A stretch of 64,000 bases of DNA from Hymenopus coronatus (lineage: Eukaryota > Arthropoda > Insecta > Mantodea > Hymenopodidae): the NCBI GenBank assembly GCA_030762935.1, contig CM060896.1, forward strand, positions 17,567,527 through 17,631,526, written 5' to 3'. Numbering within the stretch: the stretch's first letter is position 1; every line of letters begins with the position of its first letter. Position numbers and translations under genes: made by a program. The notes beneath the pieces are model-generated. The model ran no database searches. It was given only the letters and a program-made list of their open reading frames with translations, and was not told the DNA's origin. Below, in pieces: positions 23,706-34,390 of this stretch.

Positions 23706-24433
23706 TATACATACATACATATAACATAAATTGTGTGTTTTAACGTGCTCTACTCTTTTTGTGCAGTAAGTTTTTCTCCATCTCTTACGGTTTAGCAGTT
23801 ATGCAAAATTCCGTAAATTTCATCCAGAATAAAGTAAGCTTCAGAGGCTATTCCCAGAAAATTGAAAATATACATTTTATTTGCCAAGTAAATACCTTTA
23901 ATATATGATATTTTAATCAAAATCGTTAGAGCCATTTTTGAAAAAAAATCAAAATTTTCGAAAAAATTTCCATGTAAAGGGTAGTTTGTGGGGGGATTTT
24001 TCTCAAACTCTTCATGTCGCATCCCTGGAAGATTATAAACTTAAATACCAAGTTTGGTATTTTACCGACTTTTCTTTTTTGAGTTATCGTGTTCACAGAC
24101 ACATGGACACACGGACACACACACACACACACACATACACACACGGACTTTTGTCTGAAATTTTTTTGGATACAGGGTACCCTAAAACATATATTTCCGG
24201 TGAAATCTCGGTGTCGGATTTTTGGGTGGAGTGCAATACCTTCTCTATATTTTATGTACACAGTACGTATATAGAAAGTAAAATACTTTGTTTTTTGGAT
24301 ACAGGAGACCCTAAAATGTGTATTTCCAGTGAAATCTCAATATAGAATTTTTGGGTGGAATGTAATACCTTCTCTATGCATTACGTACATATGAGTACGT
24401 AGTACGTTCGTAGTACGTGTGGAGAAAGTAAAA
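22626..24433 (+). repeat. PalTE host copy, split by a younger PalTE
   Basis: The first part 22626-23371 runs from TCTGATGTG to ACTTTTTTTCTAAAAA. The second part 24284-24433 resumes exactly where it stopped (TACTTTGTTTTTTGGATACA) and ends with the palindrome and GAGAAAGTAAAAA. Older subfamily. It is the target of the copy at 23372-24283. Confidence 0.88.
23372..24283 (+). repeat. PalTE, complete younger copy nested in an older one
   Basis: Reference copy for the family. 5' end TCTGATGTGTTCCATTC: the ATGTG/CACAT arms form a small hairpin. ACTTTCTCTA follows at about 23393. Conserved blocks in order: AGCAGAAATAGTCTTATTAC; ATAGGTTAAAGTGATAGTC; CTTACGGTTTAGCAG; TTCAGAGGCTATTCCCAG; TTTTAATCAAAATCGTTAG; CAAGTTTGGTATTTTACCG; (CA)n at 24115-24143; ATTTCCGGTGAAATCTCGG; then a decayed palindrome and TATAGAAAGTAAAA. 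It is inserted between A (23371) and T (24284). A (TA)n expansion lies at 23670-23700. It has no coding capacity. Confidence 0.92.
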
Positions 24434-24518
24434 ATTTACCTATATATTTACAAACATTAGGCAAACAATTTAATGAATCTAAAAGATTTATAATAATAAA
24501 TGGAAATTAAAATAAAAA

Positions 24519-26060
24519 TCTGATGTGTTCTATTCACATAACTTTCTCCACATCCCTGATAAAAATATTACTAAAAAGCTTATGCTTCTATTTACTTCAT
24601 GATAATCGACAAAAATCTGAAATGTTCCATTCACATGACTCTGCACCAATTATAGTTAACAAGCTTATTCTTCTATTTACTTCTTGCTAATGTAGAACAA
24701 TTAGCAGAAATGGTGTTATTACTTGCTTCCTTGGGGTAGAAGGCAAATAAGGGAGTACCATAGGTTAAAGTGATAGTCAAAGCTGGTTGCTATGTCCCTG
24801 AAGTTCCTTTGTTTGTATGGACAGGAGCTGACAAATTCCGTATGAGAAAAATATGTTTTTCAAAGTTGAAACCAAAAACAAGAAACATCTAAAAAACGAT
24901 CAAAAAATGTATTTGACATACATTGTGTGTTTTAACGTGCTCTACATGTTTTGTGTTTTAAGTTTTTGTCTATCTCTTACGGTTTAGCAGTTATGCAAAA
25001 TTCCGTTAAATTCATCCAGAATAAAGTAGTCTTCAGAGGCTATTCCCAGAAAATTCGAGATATACATTTTATTTGTCAGGTAAAATCTTTAATATTTGAC
25101 ATTTTAATCAAATTCGTTAGTGATTTTTAAGAAAATCAAAATGTTCGAAAAATTTTCCATGTAAAGGGTAGTTGGGGGTGGGGGGATTTTCTTGAAAATA
25201 TTCGTGTCGCATCCTTGGAAGATCCAAACTTAAATACCAAATTTGGTATTAACGGTGTTTTCGTTTCTGAGCTATGCTGTCCACAGACACACACACGCAT
25301 ACACACACACACACACACACACACGGATATTTTTGTAAAAATGCTTTCTTTTGGATTCAGCGGGACCCAAAATATGTATTTCCGTGAAATCTCGGTATCG
25401 AATTTTTGGGTGGAATACAATACCTTCTCTATACATTTTGTACATAGTACTTGTAGAGAAAGTAAAATATATAGCAGAAATAGTGTTACTACTTGCTTCC
25501 TTGTAAGTAGAAGCGAAATGAGGCAGTACCATCGGTTAAAGTGATAGTCAAATGATGGTTGCTATGTGACTAAAGTTCATTTGTTTGTATGGACAGGAGT
25601 TGACAAATGCCTGTATAAGAAAAGTATAAGTTTTTCAAAGCTGAAACTAAAAACAAAGGATATCTAAAAAACGATCAACTCCACGAAAAAAATATATTAC
25701 ATAAATTGTGTGTTTTAACGTGCTCTACATGTTTTATGTGGTAAGTTTTTGTCCATCTCTTACTGTTTAGCAGTTATACAAAATTCCGTAAAATTCATCC
25801 AGAACAAAGTAGTCTTCGGAGGCTATTCCCAGAAATTTGTAGATATACATTTTATTTATCAGATAAATATCTTTAATTTAATCAAAATCCTTAGAGCCAT
25901 TTTTCAGATAGTCAAAATCTTCGAAAAAAGTTCCGTGTAAAGGGTAGTTGGGGACGGGGGAATTTTCTTGAAAATCGTGTCGCATCCTTGGAAGATACCA
26001 AGCCTAAATACCAAGTTTGGTTTATAACGGACTTTTCGTTTTTGAGCTATGCTGCCTACA

Positions 26061-26101
<41 letters not shown>

Positions 26102-26262
26102 ACAGGCACACACACACACAGGGACATTTTTCTAAAAATGCTTTTTTATTCAGGGGGTCTTAAAACATGTATTTCCGGTGAAATCTCGGTATCGAAGTTT
26201 TGGTTGCATTACAATACCTTCTCTAAACACTATGTACATAGTGGGTTTAGAGAAAGTAAAAA
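24519..26262 (+). repeat. PalTE host copy, split by another PalTE
   Basis: The head 24519-24615 stops at AATCGACAAAAA. The element resumes at 25468 with TATATAGCAGAAATAG, the next block of the consensus, and ends with ACTATGTACATAGTG and AGAGAAAGTAAAA at 26262. The microsatellite is (CA)n at 26059-26121. Confidence 0.88.
24616..25467 (+). repeat. PalTE, complete copy nested in another
   Basis: Runs from TCTGAAATGTTCCATTCAC to GTAGAGAAAGTAAAA. It sits between A (24615) and T (25468). The microsatellite is (CA)n at 25286-25323. The 5' region lacks part of the ACTTTCTCTA motif (GACTCTGCACC). Confidence 0.88.
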
Positions 26263-26660
26263 TAATTTTCGGTCACGGAAACAGACGTTGGAAAAAAAAT
26301 GCTAACAGCATTACCACATTGAATGGCCAAACTAATGCACTGGCATAGAAAACCAGAGCAGCGATGATCCCCTGAAAGGGACACCAAACTTTTTCCTATT
26401 ATGGATATCAGATCTTTCGTTTCCTTACCCCAGGGACCAAGTGTTCCAACGGAAAAGCAACAAATATGAAGCAGATGCTCATATTTACGTCGTTTACTGA
26501 GTACAGCGATTCGGCGGTGGAGCTTCACGTTTGTATGTTGTTGAAAGATCTGGAGTATCGACACATGTTGCATCCCATATAGGCGACTTCCTTCTGCTTC
26601 ATGGTAGTGATTCATTTCATCAGGTCTCTTTCCATCTGAGCGACTGATCCCACAGGTTCT
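26263..26660 (-). pseudogene. Non-LTR retrotransposon ORF2, post-RT C-terminal fragment
   Basis: The minus-strand frame reads SRSDGKRPDEM, later LSKRRKYEHLLHICCFSVG, TLGPWGKETKDLISIIGKSL and GDHRCSGFLCQCISLAIQCG, ending GNAVSI. The series DGKRPDG, KRRKYEHL, ETLGPWG, and FL.QRISLAIQRGNA is a recognisable C-terminal stretch of a LINE reverse transcriptase protein (from memory). Cys replaces Arg at two positions, probably by CpG decay. It has no start and no RT domain. It lies between a PalTE end and an S3 SINE. Confidence 0.65.
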
Positions 26661-26675
26661 AAAACGTACATATGT

Positions 26676-27003
26676 TTGTTTCGTTTCGTAATCGGCTTAC
26701 CCTCCCCGTATTTGTAGGACTGTCACCCCCACCCCCAGAAGCCTGTCGGGGAGCCAACAGCACAAAATGAAGAACCTGTTACAAGGGGTTGGCCCGTAGC
26801 CAGGCATGAACACGAAGAAATGGATGAAACGCCAGCGAAATTGATGATTGGAAAAGTGATGATGAAGCAATTGGTGGAATGAGTGGCGGGGGAAACCGGA
26901 GGACCCGGAGAAAACCCACCACAAATGCCACGTGTGGGTGCTTGGGACCGAACCTGCACCGCATAGATGGGAGGCGAGCGGTCTAACCACTCATCCACGG
27001 CGC
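26676..27003 (-). mobile_element. tRNA-derived SINE, family S3
   Basis: On the minus strand the head reads GCGCCGTGGATGAGTGGTTA (A box), then CAGGTTCGGTCCC (B box). The body has GGGTCCTCCGGTTTCCCC and CATTCCACCAATTGC. The tail is GGGAGGGTAAGCCGATTACG. It is the most complete S3 copy here; its partners are at 14591 and 35205. Any open frames through it are incidental. Confidence 0.82.
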
Positions 27004-27435
27004 CACCGCGTATGTATGTTACTGAGAATAAACAAGGATATATTGACGTTACATTTTCCTAACTGAGATTTTCTCTGTAAACAACGACGAGGCACTCCAA
27101 ATATGACAACGTGAAAGTCACAGCTGCATTTACAAGAATCTATCATTACAAACTCATTTGTGGTCTTTCAACCTATGTTTTTGCATAGCGTTTTCTTTGT
27201 TACTTTTCTTTCTTTATAATGTCCCAAGAGTTTTAATGGGCTATTTGTTTAATATACTGTGTAATCATTTTTAAACGCGTCCCAAGAAATGTACTGCTGT
27301 TGGTTGGGCACATACAACCGAAGGATAAATCTTCAAACCATAGACAAGACCGGATATTTCAGATAGTATGCAATAAAACAATGTCTGATAATGTTTGGTC
27401 ATAGGAACGTAACACATCAGATATATGTATTTTTA

Positions 27436-28270
27436 TTATTTTCTCTAACACCTGTATACAGTGTGCATAACAGATAGAGAAGGTATTTTATACCATCCAA
27501 AAATTCAATACCGAGATTTCACAGGAAATACATGTTCTGAGAAAAAAAAAAAGCAAACAAACAAAATACAGATTTATAGTAATCTGTTCACGTGTGTCTG
27601 TGTGTTGTGTGTTTGTGGGCTGCATAACTAAAAGCGAAAAGTCAGTTAAACGTCAAACTTGGTATTTAAGTTCAGTATCTTCAGTATTTTTTTTTTGATT
27701 TTTTTTTATTTTCTCAAATGGCTCTAACTATTTTGATCAAAATGCGATATTTTTAAGATATTTTCATGAGAAACGAAATGAACATATTGACTTTTCTAGG
27801 AATAGTTTCTGAAGACCTCTTCATTTTGGATGACTTTTGTATAAATTTTGTATAACTGGTAAACCGTAAGAGATAGACAAAAACTTACATCAGAAAAAGT
27901 GTAGATTTGTTAAAACACACTCTTTAGGTAAAATATTAAACCGTTTTTGAGATATTGCGAGTTATTATTTAAGTTACTTAAACTTTTCTCAAACGGGAGA
28001 CATCTTTCTTTTGGTTTTTTTGTTTTTTTTTTTTTTGTTTACTCATAGCAAGCAAAGACAACTAAATTTCAATTGTTTCATATAGCAACAATCTGCATGT
28101 AAAAGATTGGACTATCGCTTTAGCCTGTGCATTTTCCTTAGAAGGAAGCTAGTAATAAGAACAATTCCTGTTTATCTTGCTTAGCATGATGTAGGTAAAA
28201 GAATAAACTTTTATAAGAAAAGTTGTTTGTGGAACATGTAGAGAAAGTTGTGTAAATGGACCACATAAGA
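27436..28270 (-). repeat. PalTE copy, diverged
   Basis: Starts TTATTTTCTCTAACACC with a palindrome remnant (GTATACAGTGTGCATAAC) and ends ATGTAGAGAAAGTTGTG, then ACCACATAAGA. The poly-T and T-rich tracts inside are expanded (27689-27715, 28018-28039). Confidence 0.85.
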
Positions 28271-28525
28271 TTTTTTACAAAATTTCGATACGATAAGTAT
28301 TTAAAACATAATAATTTTTAATATAAACCGGTTACTACGAGAAACGGTAGTTTATGCGAAACACATTGTTTAATTATATATTATAACTAAATATGAATTC
28401 ATATTATTATAACCCTAGATTCAAAGAATCCCTAAATGATTGTTGTTCTTGCTTGGCAACTAGTTTTTGTTGTGTATGCGTGTTCGTTTATCGCATTTCT
28501 TATTGTTGACAACTGAGCTCGTTCG

Positions 28526-28815
28526 AACATAAAGTTTTGTGTTTTGTTAAACAAATCTCCCTCAGAGACATTGAAAATGATGATAGAAGCTTATGGTGAA
28601 GCAGCGATGAAGAAAACCCAGGTGTATGAATGGCATAAACGTTTCAGTCAATAGTTTCGAACGCTGAAAAATTACTGTACATGCGACAAGGGCAATGCGA
28701 CAGGTATCTATCTGAAAATGGCTTCCAGGATGCTTCCAGTCCTTTCCACGCGGTGGCGGAAGTGTGTCACTGCGGAAGGGAACTGTTTTGAAGGAAATGT
28801 TGTGTAAATTGCCTT
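28526..28815 (+). pseudogene. Mariner-family transposase relic (ends joined, middle lost)
   Basis: 28526-28654 encodes KFCVLLNKSPSETLKMMIEA, then YGEAAMKKTQVYEWHKRFSQ and a stop. The YGE.A..., V.EWHKRF pattern is the first helix-turn-helix of mariner transposases. From about 28718 another frame gives STRWRKCVTAEGNCFEGN, resembling the extreme C-terminus of the same protein class (RW.KC....G.YFEG). About 270 codons, including the DDD triad, are missing between them. A TIR-like CAGGGTTTGCCAAAAG (minus) lies at 29021-29036. Confidence 0.68.
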
Positions 28816-29020
28816 ATTAGTAACTTGTTTGTGTGTTATTTACACATTTAGGGAACTTTTTGAATATAGTATATACTATATTAACGTTATAAAAATGTGT
28901 ACTGTTATTTTACTGTCATTATTATTGTTGTTATTGTTTGTTTTGTTATTTTGTCAAGTTAGCTTTCCAACACCATATTATTTGTATGTGAGATTGCTTC
29001 ATATTTTAAAGTATTCTGTA

Positions 29021-29036
29021 TCTTTTGGCAAACCCT
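29021..29036 (-). repeat. Candidate mariner right terminal repeat
   Basis: CTTTTGGCAAACCCTG, reading CAGGGTTTGCC from the outside, about 200 bp after the mariner C-terminal remnant. The partner at the left end was not found. Confidence 0.35.
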
Positions 29037-29227
29037 GAATAGGGTTAGTTTGCTAAATAAAAGTGCTATTGCAAGAGATATAGCTTATGTAATGTAAACA
29101 ATAAAAACATCCTTTTTAATGGGATTGCACAGTTTTAGGTGACCAAATTTAGGTTTTAATTTGTATTAATATCTACTCCAAAAAATCATAAGCTTCATAA
29201 CTGATTTCTAAAATACTACATGCTGTG

Positions 29228-29370
29228 CAGAGACAGGAAGAGAGAAATGGTGCAGGAAGAAAATAGTGGTAGGGAGAGATACATATGCAGAGGCGAAATA
29301 AAGTAAGACTGAGAGATTGGGGGAGGGAGAGAGAGAGGGAAGGAGGAAGAGATGGTAAGAGGAGAGACAT
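29228..29370. repeat. Purine-rich (GA) tract
   Basis: About 140 bp strongly biased to G and A on the plus strand, densest at 29310-29370 (GGGAGGGAGAGAGAGAGGG). No coding meaning. Confidence 0.8.
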
Positions 29371-29968
29371 TGCAACATGTCACACACGGATATGCAATTA
29401 GTGCTTTTCTCCACTGGAACACAATTGGTATACTATTTCAGACAGGGCTACTAAAAGTCTTCAACGCTTACATCCGGTTTCCAACAACAGTTTCATAGGA
29501 CACTTAGAAAATAAAGCATAAAATTAAGAGCAGAAGTCAGTTGGGTAGCCTGCAAATATTGACGCTTTAACTGGAGTCGATGAAAGTGGGTGATGATTAT
29601 CTACTCTAAGCGGTGAGAGAAAGTCTTAAGAACAGTTGGTATCTCTTACAAAGAGATTGCACTGAATTGCCATCTATGTTCCCACGAAACAGTGCATTTT
29701 CTCAGGAAACTTAGTAAATAGAAACCTACCGCTGGCTAGTTCTCATGGAAGCAAGTGCTTCCAAGCAAGAATATATCAGCTGTGTTTAAATATAACTTTT
29801 GGCAGGTTACAAGTTTGTTATAACTTTAATGCTCATTTTATTATAACATGTAAATGGCGAAAATCAAATGAGTAATGTCTCAATGTCGGAGACCTTAGAA
29901 TGACCGACAAATCAAATAAATGTTACAAAGAAGTTCAACGTGTAATCCGACAATTTGATACCTTAATG
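29371..29968. other. Unassigned DNA
   Basis: No family recognised. A GCAGAAGTCAGT motif at about 29530 loosely recalls the motif at 21841. Confidence 0.4.
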
Positions 29969-29975
29969 AAAAGTC

Positions 29976-30271
29976 ACCCTCCGTGGTGTAATGGTTACCA
30001 TTCATATACACAAGGTCGCGGGTTCAAATCCGGCGAAGGACGATAGATTTTTTCGGGAGTAAAAATTCTTAGCATGGCTTCCTTCGGAAGGAAAGTAAAG
30101 CCATTGGTCCCGTGTCGTAGATTTATGATATGTAAAAGAACCTCAAGCCTGATAAAAGGAATCTAAGCAAAATTAAGCGGTCTTTCACGCCCAGTGTAGA
30201 ATAGTATGCTGAGAATCACAGTAGTTAAAGAGCGCCCATAAATAAACCTCAATTTAATTTTTAATTTTAAT
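29976..30271 (+). mobile_element. tRNA-derived SINE, family S2, with target duplication
   Basis: Clear tRNA-like head CCTCCGTGGTGTAATGGTTA (A box) and GCGGGTTCAAATCCGGC (B box). The body is CTTCCTTCGGAAGGAAAGTA, GTAAAAGAACCTC and GTTAAAGAGCGCCC. The likely 7-bp duplication AAAAGTC is at 29969-29975 and 30272-30278. Confidence 0.85.
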
Positions 30272-30384
30272 AAAAGTCCAAAAACAATTACACCAGACTG
30301 GGCTGACAAAAATTTAACGTTACTAACAATTTTTTGTTCCAAGTCATAAAGTAATTAAGCATGGGGAAGCTAACCCCGCACAAA

Positions 30385-31777
30385 TCTGATTTGTTCAATT
30401 CACACGACTTTCACTTCTTGTTCTGGAAATAAATTATTCTTACAAATACTACTATTTTATCCACATCATGATAATCCAGATAAACGTTCGTAGAAAAAAG
30501 GAAAATAAGGCAATCGTTGGATAAAGCGATAATCAAATCTTTTAAAAGCGGATCCATATATGATACAATTGAAATTGGCTTCTCTTTGCATGGCCAAGAA
30601 TAAAACAAAACAGTTATGAAACAAAATACGACTCTCCATTTGAGAAAAACATAACTTTCTCCACCTGTTCTGCAAAAAAAACTATTCTTAAAATGTAATT
30701 TTTATGTACATCATGCTAATCGAGATAAATAATAGCAGAAATGGTCTTATTACTTAGGTCCTTGTAAGTAGAAGGGAAATAAGGGGATATACTGGGCTAA
30801 AGTGACAGTCAAATCTTTTAAAAACTAGTCGCTGTATTATACAGTTGAAACTCGCTTTTATTTCCATGACCAGGAGAAAAATAAAACATGTGAAAACAAA
30901 AGATAAATCTCCGTTTGAGAAAACCATAACTTTTTATACCTGTTCCGTAACCAATCTATTCTTAAAAGGTTATTCCTTTATGTACATAATGCTGATCGAG
31001 ATAAAGAATAGCAGAAATGGTCTTATTAATTATTTCGTTGTAAGTATAAGGGAATTAGGGGAATACACTAGGCTAAAGCGATACTCAAATCTTTTAAAAG
31101 GTGGCCGCTATATGATACAATTGAAATTCGCTACTATTTGTAAGATCAGAAGTAAAACAAAAGAGGTAGGAATCAAAGAACAACTCTCCGTTTGAGAAAG
31201 TTTAAGTATTTTAAAATTGAAACCAATAACAGGGAATATTTCGAAGATGATTAACTCTACAAAATATGTGTATGAATAAACTCGTTTTAATAAGATCTGC
31301 ATTTTTTGCGTAGTAAGTTTTTATCCATTTCTTACGGATTACCAGTCACACAAAACTCATCCAGAATTAAAAGGCCTTTAGAGGCTTTCCAAGAAAATTC
31401 AAGATATAATTTTGTCAGGCAAATATGTTAATATAGGATAAAATTAATCAAAATTGTTAGAGCCATTTTTGAGAAAATCCAAATGTTTGAAGGTTTTCTG
31501 CATGTAAAGACTAGTTTGGGGTGTGAGATTTAGTTGAAAATCTTCGTCAAATCCTTGGAAGATGCCGAATTTAATTATCAAGTTTGGTATTTAACAGTTT
31601 TTTTCGTTTTTGAGTTATGTTGTTCACAGGCACACACGCATCCTACACGGATCTTTGAATTTTATTTTTTTAATTCAGGGAGGTCCTAAAACGTGTATTT
31701 TCAGTGAAATCTCGGTATCGAATTTTTTGGTGGAATGCATTTCCTATGTACCATGTAATAAGTAGAGAAAATAAAAA
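30385..31777 (+). repeat. PalTE copy with triplicated 5' segment
   Basis: The 5' part (from ACTTTCTCC-like to TTTGAGAAAA) is present three times in tandem: about 30402-30648, 30649-30923 and 30924-31200. Junctions read GAGAAAA-CATAACTTT both times, and the period of the last two is about 275 bp. The remainder is single copy and ends AGTAGAGAAAATAAAAA at 31777. Older subfamily. Confidence 0.85.
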
Positions 31778-32020
31778 TCTGTTTTATATTCGCAAGGGAT
31801 TGTCCACTAACTCTTACACAGATTATTGTTTCTAAACGGTTTATGTTAAACAAGATAAACGCGTGTAGATATAATTTAATCACACATTTCGTTGTAGATT
31901 AATAGGATTACAGGAAGTTTAAGCAATAGTCAAATATTTATAATCCGGTGCACTTTGTGATGGTTATCATACTGTCTTAACTTTGGATGATCACAAGAGA
32001 AATAAGAAAAGTAAAAAAAA
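31778..32020 (+). repeat. PalTE 5' fragment, strongly diverged
   Basis: TCTGTTTTATATTCGC, AACAAGATAAACGCG and GCAATAGTCAAATATTTA follow the order of the PalTE 5' region but are poorly conserved. It ends at GAAAAGTAAAAAAAA, where the next copy begins. Confidence 0.5.
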
Positions 32021-32716
32021 TCTGATGTGTTCCATTCACATAACTTTCTCTACAGCTCTGCAACAAATTATTGTTAAAAAGCTTATGCTTCTATTTACTT
32101 CATGCTAATCGAGAAAAAATTAGCCGAAATGGTCTTATTAGTTGCTTCCTTGTAAGTGGAAGCGAAATAAGGGAGAACCATAGGTTAAAGTGATAGTCAA
32201 AAGCTGGTTGCTATGTGGCTGAAGTTCCTTTGTTTCTATGGACACGAGTTGACAAATTCCTGTATGAGAAAAGTAAGTTTTTTAAAGCTGACACCAAAAA
32301 CAAGGAATATCTATAAAAAAAAAAATCACGAAAAAAAAATAATATAAAGTGTGTATTTTAACGTACTCTACACTTTCTGTGTCGTAAGTTTTTGTCCATC
32401 TCTTACGGTTTAGCAGTTATGCAAAATTTTGTAAAATTCATCCAGAATAAAGTAGTCTTCAGAGGCTATTCCTAGAAAATGCAAGATATACATTTTATTT
32501 AACAAGTAAATATCTTTAATATACGATATTTTAATCAAAATCGTTAGAGCCATTTTTAAGAAAATCAAACATTTCGAAAAAAGTTCCATGTAAAGGGTAG
32601 TTGGGGTGGGGTATTTTTTTTTTTAAATCTTCGTGTCGCATCCTTGGAAGATATGAAACTTAAATATCAAGTTTGGTATTCAACGGTCTTTTTGTTTTTG
32701 AGCTATGCTGTCCACA

Positions 32717-32752
<36 letters not shown>

Positions 32753-32892
32753 CCTTTTTGTAAAAATGCTTTTTTTTTGTATTTAGGGAATCTTAAAACA
32801 TGTATTTCCGGTGAAATCTCTGTATCGAATTTTTGGGTGGAATACAATACTTCCTTTATACACTATGTACATAGTACGTATAGAGAAAGTAA
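32021..32892 (+). repeat. PalTE, complete copy
   Basis: TCTGATGTGTTCCATTCAC to GTATAGAGAAAGTAA. The palindrome is intact (CACTATGTACATAGTACG). The microsatellite is (CA)n at 32716-32749. Younger subfamily. Confidence 0.92.
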
Positions 32893-32935
32893 TAAAGAGA
32901 ATCGCGACTGTGCAGTTAATTTACATCACAGTTGA

Positions 32936-33015
32936 GGGATTTATATCATAAATAAAACGCAAATCTTTAATTTTCTGGGAACAACTTCTGAAGTTCTCTT
33001 TATTCTGAATGCGTT
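32936..33015 (-). repeat. PalTE fragment
   Basis: GGGATTTATATCATAAATAA, then TTTTCTGGGAACAACTTCTG and TCTTTATTCTGAATGCG: about 80 bp of the middle block, interrupted by the next copy. Confidence 0.65.
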
Positions 33016-33858
33016 TTTTACTTTCTCTACACGTACTATGTACATAGTGTATAGAGAAGGTATTGTATTGCACCCAAAAACTTGATACCAAGATTTCACC
33101 GGAAATACATGTTTTGGGTCCCGCTGAATCCAAAAAAAAAAGCATTTTGGAAAAAGGTCCGTATGTGTGTGTCTGTGTGTCTATGGACAGCATAGCTCAA
33201 AAATGAAAAGACCGTTAAATACCAAACTTGGTATTTAAGTTTGGTACCTTCCAAGGATGGGACACGAACATTTTCAAGAAAATCCCCCCAACTACCCTTT
33301 ACAGGGAACTTGTTTTCGAAAATTTTTATTTTCTCAAAAATGGCTCTAACTATTTTGATTAAAATATCGTATATTAGACATATTTACCTGACAAATAATA
33401 TGTATATCTTGACTTTTCTGGGAATAGCCTCTGAGGACTACTTTATTCTGGAGGAATTTTGCATAACTGCTAAACCGTAAGAAATGGACAAAAACTTACC
33501 CCACAAAAAATGTAGAGCATATTAAGACACACAATTTATGCTACATACATTTTTTTTTAGGAGTTGATCGTTTTTTTAGATATTCCTTGTTTTTGAGTTC
33601 AGCTTTAAAAAACTTGCACTTTTCTCATATAGGAATTTGTCAACTCGTGTCCATACAAACAAAGGAACTTCAGTCACAAAGCAACCATCTTTTGCTATCA
33701 CTTTAACCTATGTTACTCCCTTATTTCAGGGAGGCAAGTAATAAGACTATTTCTGCTAATTTTTTCTCGATTAGCTTGAAGTAAATGAAAGAATAAGTTT
33801 ACTAACAATAATTTGTTACACAGAAGTAGAAAAAGTCATGTGAATGGAACACATCAGA
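33016..33858 (-). repeat. PalTE, complete copy with intact palindrome
   Basis: TTTTACTTTCTCTACACG, then ACTATGTACATAGTGTATAG and AGAAGGTATTG: a nearly perfect palindrome of about 40 bp. The TG tract is short (33164-33180). It ends CATGTGAATGGAACACATCA. Confidence 0.92.
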
Positions 33859-33861
33859 TTT

Positions 33862-34385
33862 TTAAAACTGGTAATCTCTAAGAGATGGAGAAAATAGCAC
33901 TAAACAAAAAATTTTGACCTGGTTTCAAATACATATTTTGTGGTTTACCTTTTCCCAAATATTCATTTTTTAAATGTTTGAACACTTTTTCTTTTCTAAA
34001 ATAAAATGTCCTTTTTGTCTACAGTACGAATAAAGTTTGTAGCCCGCCTCTGTGTTATGGTGGTAGCATGTCTGCGTCAGATTCATGAGGTTCCGAGTTC
34101 CAATCTCAGTTAGGGGGAATTACTTGCATAACGCGTTCTGCCTGGGGTTTTCCCTTGTTCATTGAATTATAAGGATTCCGGGCTGCTTTGACCATCATTT
34201 CGCCCGTTTTATTCATCGCCCGATATGACGTATCAAGTAAAAGAACGTTAAACTGAAAAAGAAAGGAATAAGACCATTTCTTTTAATATTTATCTTGATT
34301 GGCACAAAGTAGACAGAAGCATACACTTTTGTAAGAGTAGTTTATTGCTGAATAGGTAGAGAAAGTCATGTAAATGTAACACAAT
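33862..34385 (-). repeat. PalTE 5' half interrupted by a SINE
   Basis: AACTGGTAATCTCTAAGAGA to about 34025, then an S4 SINE, then GGAATAAGACCATTTC to TAGAGAAAGTCATG and AACACAATAT. The middle is poorly conserved. Confidence 0.7.
34038..34262 (+). mobile_element. tRNA-derived SINE, family S4
   Basis: The head TATGGTGGTAGCATGTCTG and the B-box-like GAGTTCCAATCTC precede a body with GGGGTTTTCCCTTG. The tail is CATCGCCCGATATGACGTAT, then AAAGAACGTTAAACTG. The copy at 47756 shares the body and tail. Confidence 0.75.
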
Positions 34386-34390
34386 ATATT

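Noticed and set aside
23938..24345. Open frames of 80-140 codons in PalTE copies with His-Thr runs
   Set aside because: The same frames recur only because the repeat recurs; they cross the CA microsatellite and differ by frameshifts among copies. Not a conserved protein.
26697..26998. Overlapping minus-strand frames of 60-97 codons
   Set aside because: They lie wholly inside the S3 SINE, and all three frames are open because the element is GC-rich and short.
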